A stretch of 64,000 nt of DNA, from positions 4,414,775-4,478,774 of the forward strand of contig OZ014418.1 of the NCBI GenBank assembly GCA_963965975.1, given 5' to 3'. The notes below the pieces were generated by a model. It was not told where the DNA came from and ran no database searches. It saw nothing but the letters and a program-made list of their open reading frames with translations. Made by a program: the position numbers and the translations under genes. Source of the stretch: Xestospongia bergquistia. Taxonomy: Eukaryota; Porifera; Demospongiae; Haplosclerida; Petrosiidae. This document shows positions 23,786-36,351 of the stretch, in pieces. How positions within the stretch are numbered: position 1 is the stretch's first letter; every line of letters starts with the position of its first letter.

Positions 23786-26700
23786 AACTGCCCATATTTA
23801 TTCTCTAGTTGCAACATGTTCTAGTTGAGTGCTGGGAATGATGACAGGTGTATCATAATACTTATACTATGTTATAAGTACGATCACTTTTGTCACTTTA
23901 TGATCTAATCTACATTAACTTATGACTACTGTAAGTTGACTTATTAAATAGTACAATTTTTCTACTGAATGAACTATTTAATAGGATGGATAGGTTTAAT
24001 GATCACTGGTAGTGATGATCTGATGTACCAGACGACAAATGTCAAGTATTACTATTGTTTTCCATGTGGATAAAGAGCTGTAAATCTACCAATTCATCTT
24101 ATCCTTTGAGTTAATCTCTTTAGCCAAAGAATTGTTTTAAAGCTTTCGTTATTATCCAGAAAGATCAGAATTACTTTATTACTGGCATCTAAAAATTTAC
24201 TACAGTATTTTTACTGGCATCTAGAAGTTTTCTTCAGTATTTTTTACTGGCATCTAAAAATTTTATTTCAGTATGGCATCTAGAAGTTTTCTGTGTCCTG
24301 TTCATTGGCATCAAAGCTTTTGGTAAGTTTTTATTCATGGTTTGTATCAGCTTGGAGGGCTTGGAAGTTAGTGTTTATTGTACACTAGAATTACAAGTAA
24401 TAATTATTATTGGTGCTCTGTTGTAATAACTACTTTTCATTTTATACTTGTTCTGTAGTGTAATGATATAATGTTCTAATGGTTGTGTGTTGTATAGTAA
24501 GAATAATGTTAGAACAAAACAAATTTTGTTACATTTAGTAGGTCTATCAATAAACTAACAAGAGATGATCTGATAACAATTGTTAATATGCCAACTGTAA
24601 GTTGAATTATTAAATAATACAATGTCTACTAAATGAACCTCATTGTTCTATAATAGGATAGAAAGGTTAATGTCACTGGTGATGATGATTTTATGTACAT
24701 TAACTGATGACTAATGTAGGTTATCTGTTATAATAATATGGACATTTCTTTACTAAACATGTATTTTTATAATTTTTAGATGGACTTTAGTCTATTGTAT
24801 AGGTGTATCATTAACTCTATGCGTGAGTAGACTGGACTGGAGGTGATGTTCTCTAATAATCACTCTATGTAAGATTGATCTATATATACCTTTTGTTAAA
24901 CTTTTCATTCTGTAGTGATGTTCAAGTTGAGTGTACTGAGATGGTTGATATGATGAATTAGACGATGACGGAGACAATGATTGAGATGGTGGTGATGGTG
25001 ATGGTGATGATTGAGATGGTGATGGAGATAATGGTTGTATATTAATAGTTACACTATACATATAGTATAACTATAAACTGTTTTGGTCTCCTTTAATTGG
25101 TTTATCTACTACTAACACTGTGTGGACATCAATAATTGTTCATGGGCCTGGAAAAATATTCAACATTGCTGGTTGTGGCTCTTATCTTGGTTCTTGAGGT
25201 TGACAGTCTTTGTGTGTTGAGTATGGTCAGGGATCAGTTTGTGGGTTGTGTATATGGACATCATAATGTGATTATATGTGGTTGATGAGTCTGGGCTATC
25301 AATACTTTCTAATATTGTATCCTCTTCCTTGTCTTGTGGTACCTCACATCTCGTTCATCTTTGTCTTTTGTGTATCTATATATAAACTATCCCTGTATAA
25401 CCTTCTAGGTGTTATTGATGTATAACGGTGACCCTTTCTCTTGATATTAGACCTGACGTCAGACCCTTCCATATTTATTTCAATCCCTTTGTGTGTGTCT
25501 GTTACTGTATAATGGTGACCCTTTCTCTTGATATTAAACCTGATGTCAGACCTTTCCATATTTATTTCAATCCCTTTGTGTGTGTCTGTTACTGTATAAT
25601 GGTGACCCTTTCTCTTGATATTAAACCTGACGTCAGACCCTTCCATATTTATTTCAATCCCTTTGTGTGTGTCTGTTACTCTATAATGGTGACCCTTTCT
25701 CTTGATATTAAACCTGATGTCAGACCCTTCCATATTTATTTTAATCCCTTTGTGTGTGTCTGTTACTGTGTCATAATGTTCTATAACTTATGTCTGCCAT
25801 ATTAGCTTCCTTTGTGTTGTGTAATCCTTAATTATTTAACCCCTTGTATGTGTCATATAATCCTGAATAATTTAACCCCTTCTGTTTCGACCATTGAGTG
25901 TGTTGTGTATTAAGCCCTTGTGTGTGTCGTATAATCTTGAATTATTTAACCCTTCATTTAATAATTGTTACCATTGTGTTGCATATTTCTCCCTTTACGT
26001 GTGCTTTATAATCCTGAATAATTTAACCCCTTCTGTTTCGTAATTGTCAACCATTGAGTGTGTTGCATATTTACCGCTTATGTGTGCTGTATAAGCCTGA
26101 ATTATTTAACTCCCTTTATAATTTTTTGTAAATTAATGCTGACATCTCATTGTCATTGTATTACTGGTATCTGGCTTGGTTTTGAAGGTTAGGTTTGTGG
26201 TGGTCTGGAAGGGTTACATTTTATTAGCTGGTGTTTGTGAAGTCTAGGCTCTTGTTCTCTTTATCCCTAATAAGTGACAGGTGGTCTGGAAGGGTTACAT
26301 TTTATTAGCTTGTGTTTGTGAAGTCTAGGCTCTTGTTCTCTTTATCCCTAATAAGTGACAGGTGGTCTGGAAGGGTTACATTTTATTAGCTGGTGTTTGT
26401 GAAGTCTAAGCTCTTCTTCTCTTTATCCCTAATAAGTGACATGGACTGTTGTACACTGGAATTATTAAGTAATTTAATATACAACAGACTCTTGTCAATT
26501 TATAATAATTGTTATTGCTCTGTTATAATAAGTATTTTTCATTTTATAGTAGGACTGTTTTCTACTGGAGGTGATCATCAACTAATTGAGAGTTATAAAC
26601 TCAACAATTTAAATGATACCTTCTTTTAGGATAGAGTAGAATAGGTCTGTTACTGACTGGTCTATTGGAGATGATTGTCCTACTTCTAGTAAGATAATAG

Positions 26701-27051
26701 AAACACTTATATTAAATAAATGTTTTTACTGTTTGTTCTCTCCTATTATAATAGTAATTTATTCTACATCAACATGTGATGATCTAGATCTAGTATAGTC
26801 CAATGATATAGTATATATGACTAGACTGGTGATGATGTAGTGAAGTTCTCTAATAACTACTCTATGTAAGATTGATTTTTTATATATCATTAATTCTAAC
26901 TGCCCATTTTTATTCTCTAGTTGTTTTTATTCTCTAGTTGCAACATGTTCTAGTTGAGTGCTGGAAATGATGACAGGTGTATCATAATACTTATACTATG
27001 TTATAAGTATGATACTACTGACCTTTTGTCACTCTAATATATTTATGATCT
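23786..27051. repeat. L unit 5 and truncated last unit
   Basis: L5 (23786-26897, 3112 bp) is the longest unit, with 4 copies of the 87-bp repeat and 3 of the 81-bp repeat. The last unit (26898-27051) is cut after ATTTATGATCT, where sequence matching an HMG-CoA reductase exon begins. This is the right edge of the array. Confidence 0.9.
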
Positions 27052-28843
27052 TTCTAAAGCAACTTCACTAGCACAATTTGTCTCAGGGTCATCTAACAGA
27101 GTGAGTCACATCTTCATAAATATGCAGTTAATGTATTTTTTTCCACCTATATCTGTGATATAGAACTACATATTCGGTATGAACCATGTACTGCAGTTTG
27201 TTGCAGTGAGATAAGCTGTTAGTGTTGTTGATCTTATTAAATATAATTGTAGGAATGGAGCTCCATTCATATATAAAGTTGTATGCTACTTTGGGTGCTT
27301 GTCACTTCTTGCTAACTACCTCGTGTTTGTGACCTTCTTTCCAGCATCCCTAGCTCTCATACTGGAGGCTAACTTAACTTACTTCATCTATTTCTGATAC
27401 TTTATTTTATATATTAGGTATGTCCTCATAATCCATCCAATGTAATTTGGCACATTGATCGACTGGCAAGAGGGATGACACAAGAGGAGGATAAGAAAAA
27501 GCCAAACACAGTAGTGCAACGTGTTGAAGTTATAATGGTACTTGGTCTTGTTGTAGTCCATATTCATAGTAGATTCCTCTCTCAAGTTACTGGCGTACCT
27601 CTCTCATTTTCTTCATCATCAACTACCTCACCAGCTTTGTTAGAAACAACTGGAAATGACCAAGGTTATGAACAAGTCCCATTGCAATAATATATTTGGT
27701 GTCCAATGACAAACCTGTCTCTTCTGTCAATGATAAAGACATAACTGCTGCTTATTTTCGTAAAAGAAGAATATCCATCAATTCTGTATCAGCTGTTATT
27801 TTACATATTATTATGAACAAAATGATTAAAAAAATAGAAACAACTTGCTGCAAAGACTCTTCACCTGATGATGTCAAACAAAATAATTTTCAGAGTGAAT
27901 TAGATTCTAGGAACAAAGGAGAGGTTAATAGACTAATCAAGAGTTTGTTCCATGTTGATGAAACCAAGTTACAATTATAGATATTAGTATATACTCAATA
28001 TGTTATTTCTGTAGGATTGCCCTTTGTTAAAGGATGAAGAAGTTAGCTAGCTGAGGTATTCAATTCTACCAGTAGATATGCTTAATTTGAAGGCTGTCCA
28101 CACTGCTGTTGCCAGAAGATTAATATATGTTATGTTCCGTGCTGATACTGGAGATGCTATGGGAATGAATATGTTGTCAAAGGTAAACATTTTATGTACT
28201 ATGCCTGCAATTTTTTAAAAATTTTAGTTGCTGATAAATTTTGATAATTATTGTTTAGGGTGTTGAGAATTCCTTGAGGTTTCTTCAGAAGCAGTTAGAA
28301 GTAATTAGTCTTAGTGGTAATTAAGACAAGAAACCTGCTATTAATTGGATAGAAGGTCGTGTATGATGCAACAATACCTGCTCAAGTAGTTGAAAATGTA
28401 TGTTAATTTTAATATATGCAATAACTCTATTCTTGGGACATAAGGTTCTCAAAACTTTAATAGATGCTCTCATTAATGTTAATACCAATAAGAACCTTGT
28501 GGGGTCAGCAATGGCAGGCTCAATTGGTGGTTTCAACGCACATGCTGCCAACATAGTTACTGCCACTTTATTGCAACTGGTCAAGTAAGGTTGTTCACTT
28601 AGCTTTTGTTTGTATGAAGACTTGTGTGATATATTGTTAGGACCCTGCTCAAGTAGTTGGTAGCTCCAATTGTATCACACTTATGGAGAGAGGAGGACCT
28701 TATAATAAAGATTTATTTAACCAGGTGACAATGCAGGACGAATTAGCTCGTATCATTTGTGGGACAGTGTTGTCTGTTGAACTCTCTCTTGTTTCTGCTC
28801 TTGCTGCATGTCACTTTGTTAAAAGTCATTTAACTTTAAACAG
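27052..28843 (+). pseudogene. HMGCR: HMG-CoA reductase pseudogene, intron-bearing, 5'-truncated
   Basis: Colinear pieces match the sterol-pathway enzyme that makes mevalonate. In order: SKATSLAQFVSGSSN (27055-27100, followed by GTGAGT); ANYLVFVTFFPASLAL (about 27310-27360); the last membrane helix, QRVEVIMVLGLVVVHIHSRF (about 27516-27575); TGDAMGMNMLSK (28146-28181, followed by GTAAAC); a KKPAINWIEGR piece (about 28327-28360); [15 protein letters not shown] and [10 protein letters not shown] (28489-28566); [12 protein letters not shown] (about 28657-28692); and a C-terminal piece with ICGTV and HFVKSHL (about 28754-28831). Between pieces there are introns with recognisable GT-AG ends. Damage includes an in-frame TAA after SGN (about 28321), frameshifts near 28090, 28345, 28566 and 28735, and loss of the large segment containing the GTVGGGT motif. 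Retained introns rule out a processed copy. An active copy should exist elsewhere. Confidence 0.88.
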
Positions 28844-31329
28844 GTAAAGCATGTTTATAGCTATTATGTCATTTTATCTCAATCTCTCTTTCAAAAATAG
28901 AAGATAATGAAAAATAATTAATATGATAAATGATGTCTGCATTATACTATTTTATTTATAACTATAAATTTTCTCTCATGATTCTGTTTTTAATAATACA
29001 TATCAAACCAATTACTTCTAGATGTCAGAAAATAATAGACACTAATATTCTTTAAAAAACTAGTGAATACTGCACAACATGTTTGTACAAATCACATCTT
29101 TTGTAATAGCAGGCAACTATCCTAATTAAACATACAGTCATTAATTGCAAACAAAACCAAAAACAGCACTCCGGACTAAATGTATATTTTTATGCATGAA
29201 ACAATCCCTCATAAACTAATTTCACCTGGTTTCTGGAATAATTAATTTTTTATACATGTAACCAAATTTAATGTATTTCGACTTCAATATAAGTCTAAGA
29301 TTATAAGCTGCTTTCATTTCAAGCTATGAAATATGAGAATAGACAGACAGCAATGTATTCAACTTACAGTTGTTAGTTGTCCAAATCCTTGAGGCCATGC
29401 ATCTTCCTGTTATGGGTCATTAGGATATTATTAAGTTTCAACAGGGCTTCGATCACCGTGTCGGAATACCTAATTTGAGACAAAGACTTTTGAAATGAAA
29501 TTCATAAACATTGCATAAATTAATTGACATGTATACTACTTAACAATCTTCTCTCAAAGGCAGTCATGAGACTAAGAATAACCTGAACTGGAGATGATAT
29601 ATTTATTATTGACGACATAGTCAAAGATCCCTTAATGAGACATCTTACATGTTTATACCCATTGACATCTACTTATATCATGGTAATTCACAAAATATAT
29701 TAATTGGCAAAGATATTGATAAGACTGCTTCTGATACTGTTAAAAACTCAAGTGAAATGTCCCAAGTGCTCACTCCAGCTGTCACTGAAAATCACTACAT
29801 CATCCAAGTAGGCTGCTGCAATCCATACCATGTATATTGTATAGAATAATTACATGGACTTTAAATTACGCCAGTAGAATGAATTATATATTAATAGTTG
29901 TGACTTACTAACAGGAAAGTTTATAAAATAGTTGATCTCACAAGATTGATCAAAAAAGAGTTGATTTTGTGGTAGTTGGATCTCGTGGTACCAAATCACT
30001 GATTTGATAAGATGTCTTCCCTTCTCTAATTTTATCAAAAACTTTGTATTTTGCTATTTTGATTTCTGTTGGCTATATCATCTTAGACCCTTCCTGCATG
30101 CAGAGATTCTTTAATCTTTTTATCAAACATATGGAGCATAATGTAGCTAAGAGTATATTTATATCATGATTCTTACTGCACTCTTCATCATTATTTATAT
30201 ATTATTGTAGAAGAAGAATATGAAGGGTCCCTAAAGAGCTGCATTTGCAAAGCAAGTGTTTCCTAGATTTGTCACAGCTCTCAGTAAGTAGCATTATGTT
30301 TTACTATGATTATTATTCATTAAAATGTTATTTAATAATGATAGTCCACGCCCATTATTAAGTTTTGTTCCTCCGCCTATGCTATTATTTCCGTTACTTT
30401 GAGACAATAGTATTCAAGTTTAGAATGGAGTAAGTAATGGTCATACTCATGAATCTAATCTGCAAGTCGTTTAGATGAATCTTGGTACACTGCACTGTAA
30501 CATGATACCAGCTATACAATGTTGTATTGTAGTAGTAATTAGGAGCAGATAATGAAACGTAAAACAATTTTGTCAGTAATTATTGCCAATGATGTCAGAA
30601 CATACTTCTTAGTCTATTTGGTGTACTTTCCAAATCAATATAATCATTTAAAAGAAGAAATATTAAAAACTAGATCCTTGACTCTGGGATCCAATAGAAA
30701 ATATCTAACCTAAACTCAAAAAGCTTAGGTGAGAAACATGTAAACTCTGAAAATATGTTTTGCATTCAGTGTCACTGACTTCTTGTATAAGGAATGTGAC
30801 TACTGACTACAAACTGAATGTTTAAAATGAGACTACTGACTTTGGATTGTACCCTTAAAGCACTTATCAGTCCCAATTATTTTAAGGTGTAAGGATAAAT
30901 GTACATATCAAATGTTAGTGTTTAGGTTTGGGTTAAGTTTTGTAATATATTAGTTGGTTATGCTTTATTTCATTTCTGAATCCAGACTGATGTTTTTATG
31001 ATTAAAGGTAAAAGAAATACGTTATTGGTGGAATTCAACCAGTGCTAAGTGGGCATTGGATCATGCGTGAATGTCTTGGCAAAATCATTTTATATTCAAG
31101 GTTCTATAGCCTATATCTCTATTCTGATGGTTGTTGACAATTATCAGATGACTAAATTTTAATTTTCACTGTATTGCCTATACCTGTATATTATAATTGC
31201 CCTAACTTACGAATTAAGTAAGTTTTATAATAATCATTATAATGGTTATGAATGTGAAACTGTTGGTGATCCAAAACTAACTTAGCACTAGTTAGCAAGA
31301 ATTAAGTTCACTAAAATATTATGGCTACC
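28844..31329. other. Non-coding interval, no feature recognised
   Basis: AT-rich sequence. Open frames are short (at most 66 codons) and show no family signature. No RNA gene, long repeat or terminal inverted repeat was seen. Confidence 0.6.
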
Positions 31330-32010
31330 ATGTGGATTGGTTTCGAGGTTATCTAACTATGTGGCTGTTGACATATCTTCCTTTTCTAAGCTACCCATTC
31401 TATCCAGTGTATTCCATAACGTTCCATATCATTCCAGTCTTCTCTTTATTTTGAATAAATTATTTCTCCTCTTTTCTTCGTCCATTATTGTTTATCCTAA
31501 TAAAATTCCTCAGTTATGTCTTACCTTCAAACACTCATCTAGCCTTTTACTCATAAAATCAAATATTAGCATTCTGTATTTCTAGCTCAAATCTGAATTA
31601 TTAGTAATTGATCTTTCAAAGACTAAACATATTTATAATCACTTTGGAGGACTAACATTACTTTCTGGTTTTTCTCTTGTTCTACTCATAAGATTACCTC
31701 TTGAACTAGTTTCCTCCTTCGAGTACCTTGGTCTATGTCACACTAACCTAAAACCTTCCCTAACCTACGCACAGTATTAACTTTGGTATGCTCAAAGAAA
31801 GAAAAATGATTGCTTCTAATAATTATCATCAATTTTATCCTAATTTATCACTTGTTCTCTTCTATTTCTACTATTCATCAATAATATAAATTTGTATATT
31901 GCTCTTCTGTCTAGTCCTCATTCCATTCCTGTCCAACATCAACAAATTAGAGATGTTTCAACATTTCTCTCTCAAATGACTCTAGTCTTTGTGGGGATAG
32001 TATACGCAAA
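31330..32010 (+). pseudogene. Fossil LINE reverse transcriptase fragment
   Basis: The translation around 31337-31500 reads LPILSSVFHNVPYHSSLLFI, a decayed form of the LINE polymerase palm motif usually read as LPVLSGVPQGSILGPLLF. About 31590-31760 contains KSELLVIDLSKTKH and LPLELVSSFEYLG, matching the later KTK...SSFKYLG region of CR1/Jockey-type elements. A possible thumb-region piece, NINKLEMFQHFS, follows near 31940 in another frame. The catalytic FADD motif is gone and there are many stops and frameshifts. The exact clade cannot be given. Confidence 0.65.
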
Positions 32011-32801
32011 ACATGTGGAAGTACGATCCCTAACTTTCCTGTGAACATGTTGATTTCAACTTAGACACCTTACAGTATGTTTTACAAGAGAGCAATCTTG
32101 TCAGCAAACTCTCCAACAAGACTATGGACTTTTTAAGCTGTATTAAAATAACTACAATAATATTGCTTATAGTAATGATTAACTTGTGAGTTTGTATGTG
32201 ATATTATAAAATTAAGAGGGCTTTTAAAAGAAGTTTTGACTTGACTTGGCAGTTTCTCTTTGGCTCATAAAGCATTTCGTATATACCCGTAAGATTAGCT
32301 ACTTTTGCTATTGGATATCTTCATGAAACGCACATAGTACAAAATTAACGTAATTTAGTATGCTTCACGAGATTGCCCTCCCACACATAAACCAAGTCGA
32401 ACATAGGTTCCGTTCTGTCGCCTTCTAGCTTCTTTTTCACTGGATCCTGGTGAGTGAATATAGTAAATAATACTTACTGGTAATTTTGATGATCATGATT
32501 ATATCCGTGAATTTCGTTTTCAGATATAAAATTATAGATCGATCATAGATGATAGAAAGATAATTATAATGATTATTGACGAAACTATCATCATCAGAAT
32601 TCGAATTTTAGAACTTTTGCCAAAATATCAATAGGAACTAAAATTACCTTTGTTTACTACTGTAAAATAGCAAAAGGTATATGTAAACAACTAGTTGAAT
32701 TGGTCGATTCACAACAAAATATTGTCTAACGTATAATTATATGGAGTTAATTAGCATCTTATTCTCTCCCTCTTTCATAGCATAGCTGGCCTTTGTGCAA
32801 A

Positions 32802-35413
32802 ATGAATGTGGTTTGTGGGACATGTCTGCTTGTACTGTCTCTTGTTACTTTTACAGTCTGTCAATGCAGTAATATCACAGAAGTACAAGTCATTGATGTT
32901 ATTAATGATTTACAAAACAGAAACATTTCTCAAAATAACATTACACTCAAGCATTGGCACATAAATTGCCTTGCTGCAGCATCTACGCATGATGAGTATA
33001 GTTGGGTAACTTTTGTAGCATATTATGCCAAAAATAGTCTATTAGAAATGGCACAGATTGTGGTACCTTGTTCAAACAATCATTGGAATGTATCAAGTCG
33101 CTTTGGTAATATTACAACTATTTCTAATGACACATACAATCAGTTGATTGCTAAACCAACTAGAACTGACTGTTATAAGTGCTCTCTTTCCAGCATCAAC
33201 CTCACTGATGCCTTCGGTCATTGTATAGGTATGCTAATATTTGTGAATGGATTAGCTACATCATCTGAACAGAATAAATTTGACCCTTTTCTATAGAATG
33301 TGATCATAGTTGCAAAGTTGGAGCCATGCGCTGTTTCAACAATACTGATACTCGCTGCTGCCGCTATTACAGAGGAAACAACTGCAGTTTACAATGTGGA
33401 ACAAATGAATACCCTGATGAAGACTTTGCTTGTATGTGTAACACATTCTACAATGGTTCACGGTTCAATAGTAAGTATTGGTAAATGTAATATAGCTAAT
33501 CATTGTAATTAAATTGACTTTTTCAATTCCAAACTCTCAAGTGATAATTAACAAATCACACGAGAGAAACCCACACTTGCTACATAAATAACACATATCT
33601 CTTGGGATTTGACTTCTACATAGAAAATTATTATCCAATGTGTATATCAAGTTACAAGTCTGATTTTTCATATATATACAGTTTGCAGTATTCAGTTCTC
33701 AGATTGTAAAAATGGGGGTGTACCTGATAACACAACTTGCTTGTGTCAATGTAATTCTACTGAATACCAAGGACCAATTTGTATTGATGACATTAATGAA
33801 TGCAATTTTAGTAACCGTTGTCAAAATGCAGGCTCTTGTATCAATATTAATGGCAGTTATATATGCTATTGTGCAACTGGCTACACAGGAGATAACTGTT
33901 CTATTAACATAAATGATTGCAACCCTAATCTATGTGACAATGGAGGCACTTGTGTTGATGGCATTGCTGATTATACTTGTGAATGTCCCACAGGATATAC
34001 TGATCAAAACTGTAGTACTAAGATTGATGAATGTGAGCCAAATCTATGTGACAATGGAGGCACTTGTGTTGATGGCATTGCTGATTATACTTGTGAATGT
34101 GCCACAGGATATACTGATCAAAACTGCAGTACTAACATTGATGAATGTGAGCCAAATCCATGTGAAAGTGGAGGGACTTGTGTTGATGGCATTGCCAATT
34201 ATACTTGTGAATGCATTATAGGATATACTGATCAAAACTGTAGTACTAACATTGATGAATGTGAGCCAAATCCATGTGAAAGTGGAGGGACTTGTGTTGA
34301 TGGCATTGCCAATTATACTTGTGAATGTGCTGTAGGATATACTGATCAAAACTGTAGTACTAACATTGATGAATGTGAGCCAAATCCATGTGAAAATGAA
34401 GGGACTTGCGTTGACAGAATAGCTGATTATATTTGCAAATGTGTAGTTGGCTATAGTGATAAAAATTGTAGTACTAACATTGATGACTGTGAACAAAGTC
34501 CATGTAAAAACGGAGGCACTTGCTTGGATGGTATAGCTGCCTATACTTGTGAATGTGCAAAAGGATATACTGGTCAAAATTGTAGTACTAACATTGATAA
34601 CTGTGAGCCAAATCCGTGTGAAAATGGAGGCAATTGCACAGATAGAATAGCTAATTTTACCTGTAATTGCTCATCTGGATTCCAGGGATATCTTTGTCAC
34701 CAAGATATTGATGAATGCATCACTGAGAGGCCCTGTGGCAACAGAGGTATTTGCAATAATTTTCATGGAGGGTTTGAATGTGTATGCCATGGAGGATGGA
34801 GTGGTCAATTATGCACTAGTTGCATGATCAATAATTGTTCTCAGCCAATTTGTAGTAATACTCTAGCAAGTTGCTACCAGTGTGATATTGGATTCTCACT
34901 AGTTAATGGTCATTGCAGTAAGTGAATTATATGCCCAAATTACCTAATTGCTTATCTTTCACACAGTATCTTGTGAAATCAATGATTGCCTGTTATGTCT
35001 TACAAAAAATAAATGTGCCATTTGCAATAGTGGTTTTGTGTTGGCAGACAATGGAATTACATGTAAGATTTTCAATACAACAAGTCCTACAGTTCGTCCT
35101 ACATCAGATTATAAAATATCAGGACTTAACACCATTGCAACTATTGTCTTCTGTAAGTCTAGATCTTTCATTGGGATAATTGTATTTTTTATATAATTTT
35201 GATAATAACTGTAACATAATTATACATGTGGTAGCTTGAAGGTCCTTCATGTTTTCTTACTATCCTGTTATTCTTTATAATATAGGTATTGTAGTTATCT
35301 TGCTTGTTACCATAACAGTATTTATAGTAGTTGTTATCATTGTGTTAAGAAAAGTCGTTACCAAGACCTCACAGATGCATTCCACTTGTGATCACCACAA
35401 CGTTAACAAGTAA
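32802..35413 (+). CDS. Delta-like (DSL-type) EGF-repeat type I membrane protein
   Basis: Five exons: 32802-33228, 33297-33470, 33682-34917, 34967-35152 and 35286-35413. Phases agree and give 716 aa. The start is the ATG at 32802, leading straight into a hydrophobic signal peptide (residues about 4-21). An N-terminal region with many N-glycosylation sites follows (to about 140). The next module has CCRYYRGNNCSLQC (163-176) and DFAC (185-188), resembling the DSL domain of Notch ligands. Nine calcium-binding-type EGF repeats (about 230-580) have DIDEC/NIDEC starts. A cysteine-rich furin-like stretch (about 583-650), one membrane helix (about 668-695) and a tail of about 21 residues complete it. 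The order signal, N-domain, DSL, EGFs, membrane helix is that of Delta/Jagged ligands. The family binds Notch on adjacent cells. The DSL match is partial, so a non-Notch EGF receptor remains possible. Confidence 0.75.
33790..34830 (+). repeat. Tandem EGF-coding repeats, 114-bp period
   Basis: Within exon 3 of the Delta-like gene, EGF units of 38 codons repeat about every 114 bp. The repeats starting near 34131 and 34245 differ at only a few bases, all within one short stretch. Most units have C-x4-T-C (CDNGGTC, CESGGTC), the Notch-type O-fucose site, and CVDGIADYTC, matching the Asp/Asn hydroxylation pattern. The C-x-S-x-P-C O-glucose site is absent. An NCS glycosylation sequon closes most repeats. 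Confidence 0.9.
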
Positions 35414-36351
35414 ATCTCCAGTGATTATTAATACTATATCAATATGTTTCTTGTCTAATTTATACAGTATTGAAATGTCCAATATGAAATAAACCATACT
35501 AACCAAGCAGCATCAATACAATGTAATGACTGTAGCTGACTGTCTAAGTACATAACTTTGGTTTTTATATTGCTGTATCATAATTATAATTTTTGTAAAA
35601 ATCCTTCAATCATATGAAGGTTACGAAACAAATCTTTCATGCTTTTTATACTGTAGCTAATGATCCAGACTTCTTCTCTGTATCAACTGCATGTATACAT
35701 TGAAAGGAGCAACTTCTAAGAATCACAATAAGCCCAACATGACATTCTTGCAAGTTTTTAGCAATAACAGAGACTCAAGCATATGTCACAAAATAGGAAA
35801 GTGTACAATTATCCAGATAATTTGAAATAGTTATTGGCATAGAAAATGTTACTAAACTTAGAAAGACACCAAAAAACATAATTTGGCTTGGACTAATAAC
35901 ACAACCAATACATTATTTCAGATAATTTAGTATAAGTTAGAAAACAATTTGGTGACATTATCTTTATAGACTTCAGCAGTTGTACATTCAGGAATCTATA
36001 AAAAAATAGATAAACACTTTAATATAGGTGTATCATAATTATGTAAGATACAATAAATTCAAGCATAATATTTTGGTAAGTCATAACTAAGGTAGGACAA
36101 AACACTCACAATCATTAATTTTGTTATAGGTTAATTGCTTAATTAAATTGTTTATTTTAACTTCAGAATTGTGGAGTTACTACTACGATCATTTCAACAT
36201 GTGTTCTTACAAATGTGTATTAAGGTAATATAGAATAATGTCATCTGAAGATTTAAGCAAAATTAATACCAAATACTTGAGAACCAGTTTCAAGGTACTA
36301 AAGTGACAATTATAGAAACATCATTGCATAAACATAAACCCTCCCTTGCAA
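35414..36351. other. Convergent intergenic region with poly(A) signals
   Basis: The 3' space between the Delta-like gene (+) and TTI1 (-). AATAAA at 35488-35493 lies 75 bp after the Delta-like stop. On the minus strand AATAAA (36151-36156 read in reverse) lies about 196 bp beyond the TTI1 stop. Nothing else was recognised. Confidence 0.6.

Larger units (their letters stand above)
1730..27051. repeat. Complex higher-order satellite array (S, I and L units)
   Basis: Sixteen full units and one truncated unit repeat head to tail. Using the anchor AACTGCCCAT, starts are 1730, 4783, 5757, 6734, 7662, 8590, 9550, 10624, 13274, 14252, 15325, 17922, 18898, 19826, 22852, 23786 and 26898 (truncated at 27051). 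Unit lengths fall in three classes: S 928-978 bp, I 1073-1074 bp and L 2597-3112 bp. The order is L S S S S S I L S I L S S L S L then a partial unit. Units of one class are almost identical. No RNA gene or selected coding region was recognised; the repeated short open frames are a by-product of repetition. It may be a centromeric, subtelomeric or other structural satellite, but the sequence does not say which. Confidence 0.95.

Noticed and set aside
1730..27051. CRISPR array or other prokaryotic repeat system
   Set aside because: Units are long and adjacent with no unique spacers, and the surrounding genes have spliceosomal introns.
27475..27690. 71-codon frame as an independent small gene
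   Set aside because: It is the last membrane helix and luminal segment of the HMGCR relic and starts inside an exon.
34044..34577. 177-codon antisense frame in the EGF repeats
   Set aside because: It is a shadow of the 114-bp repeat on the opposite strand; the sense strand gives well-formed EGF domains.
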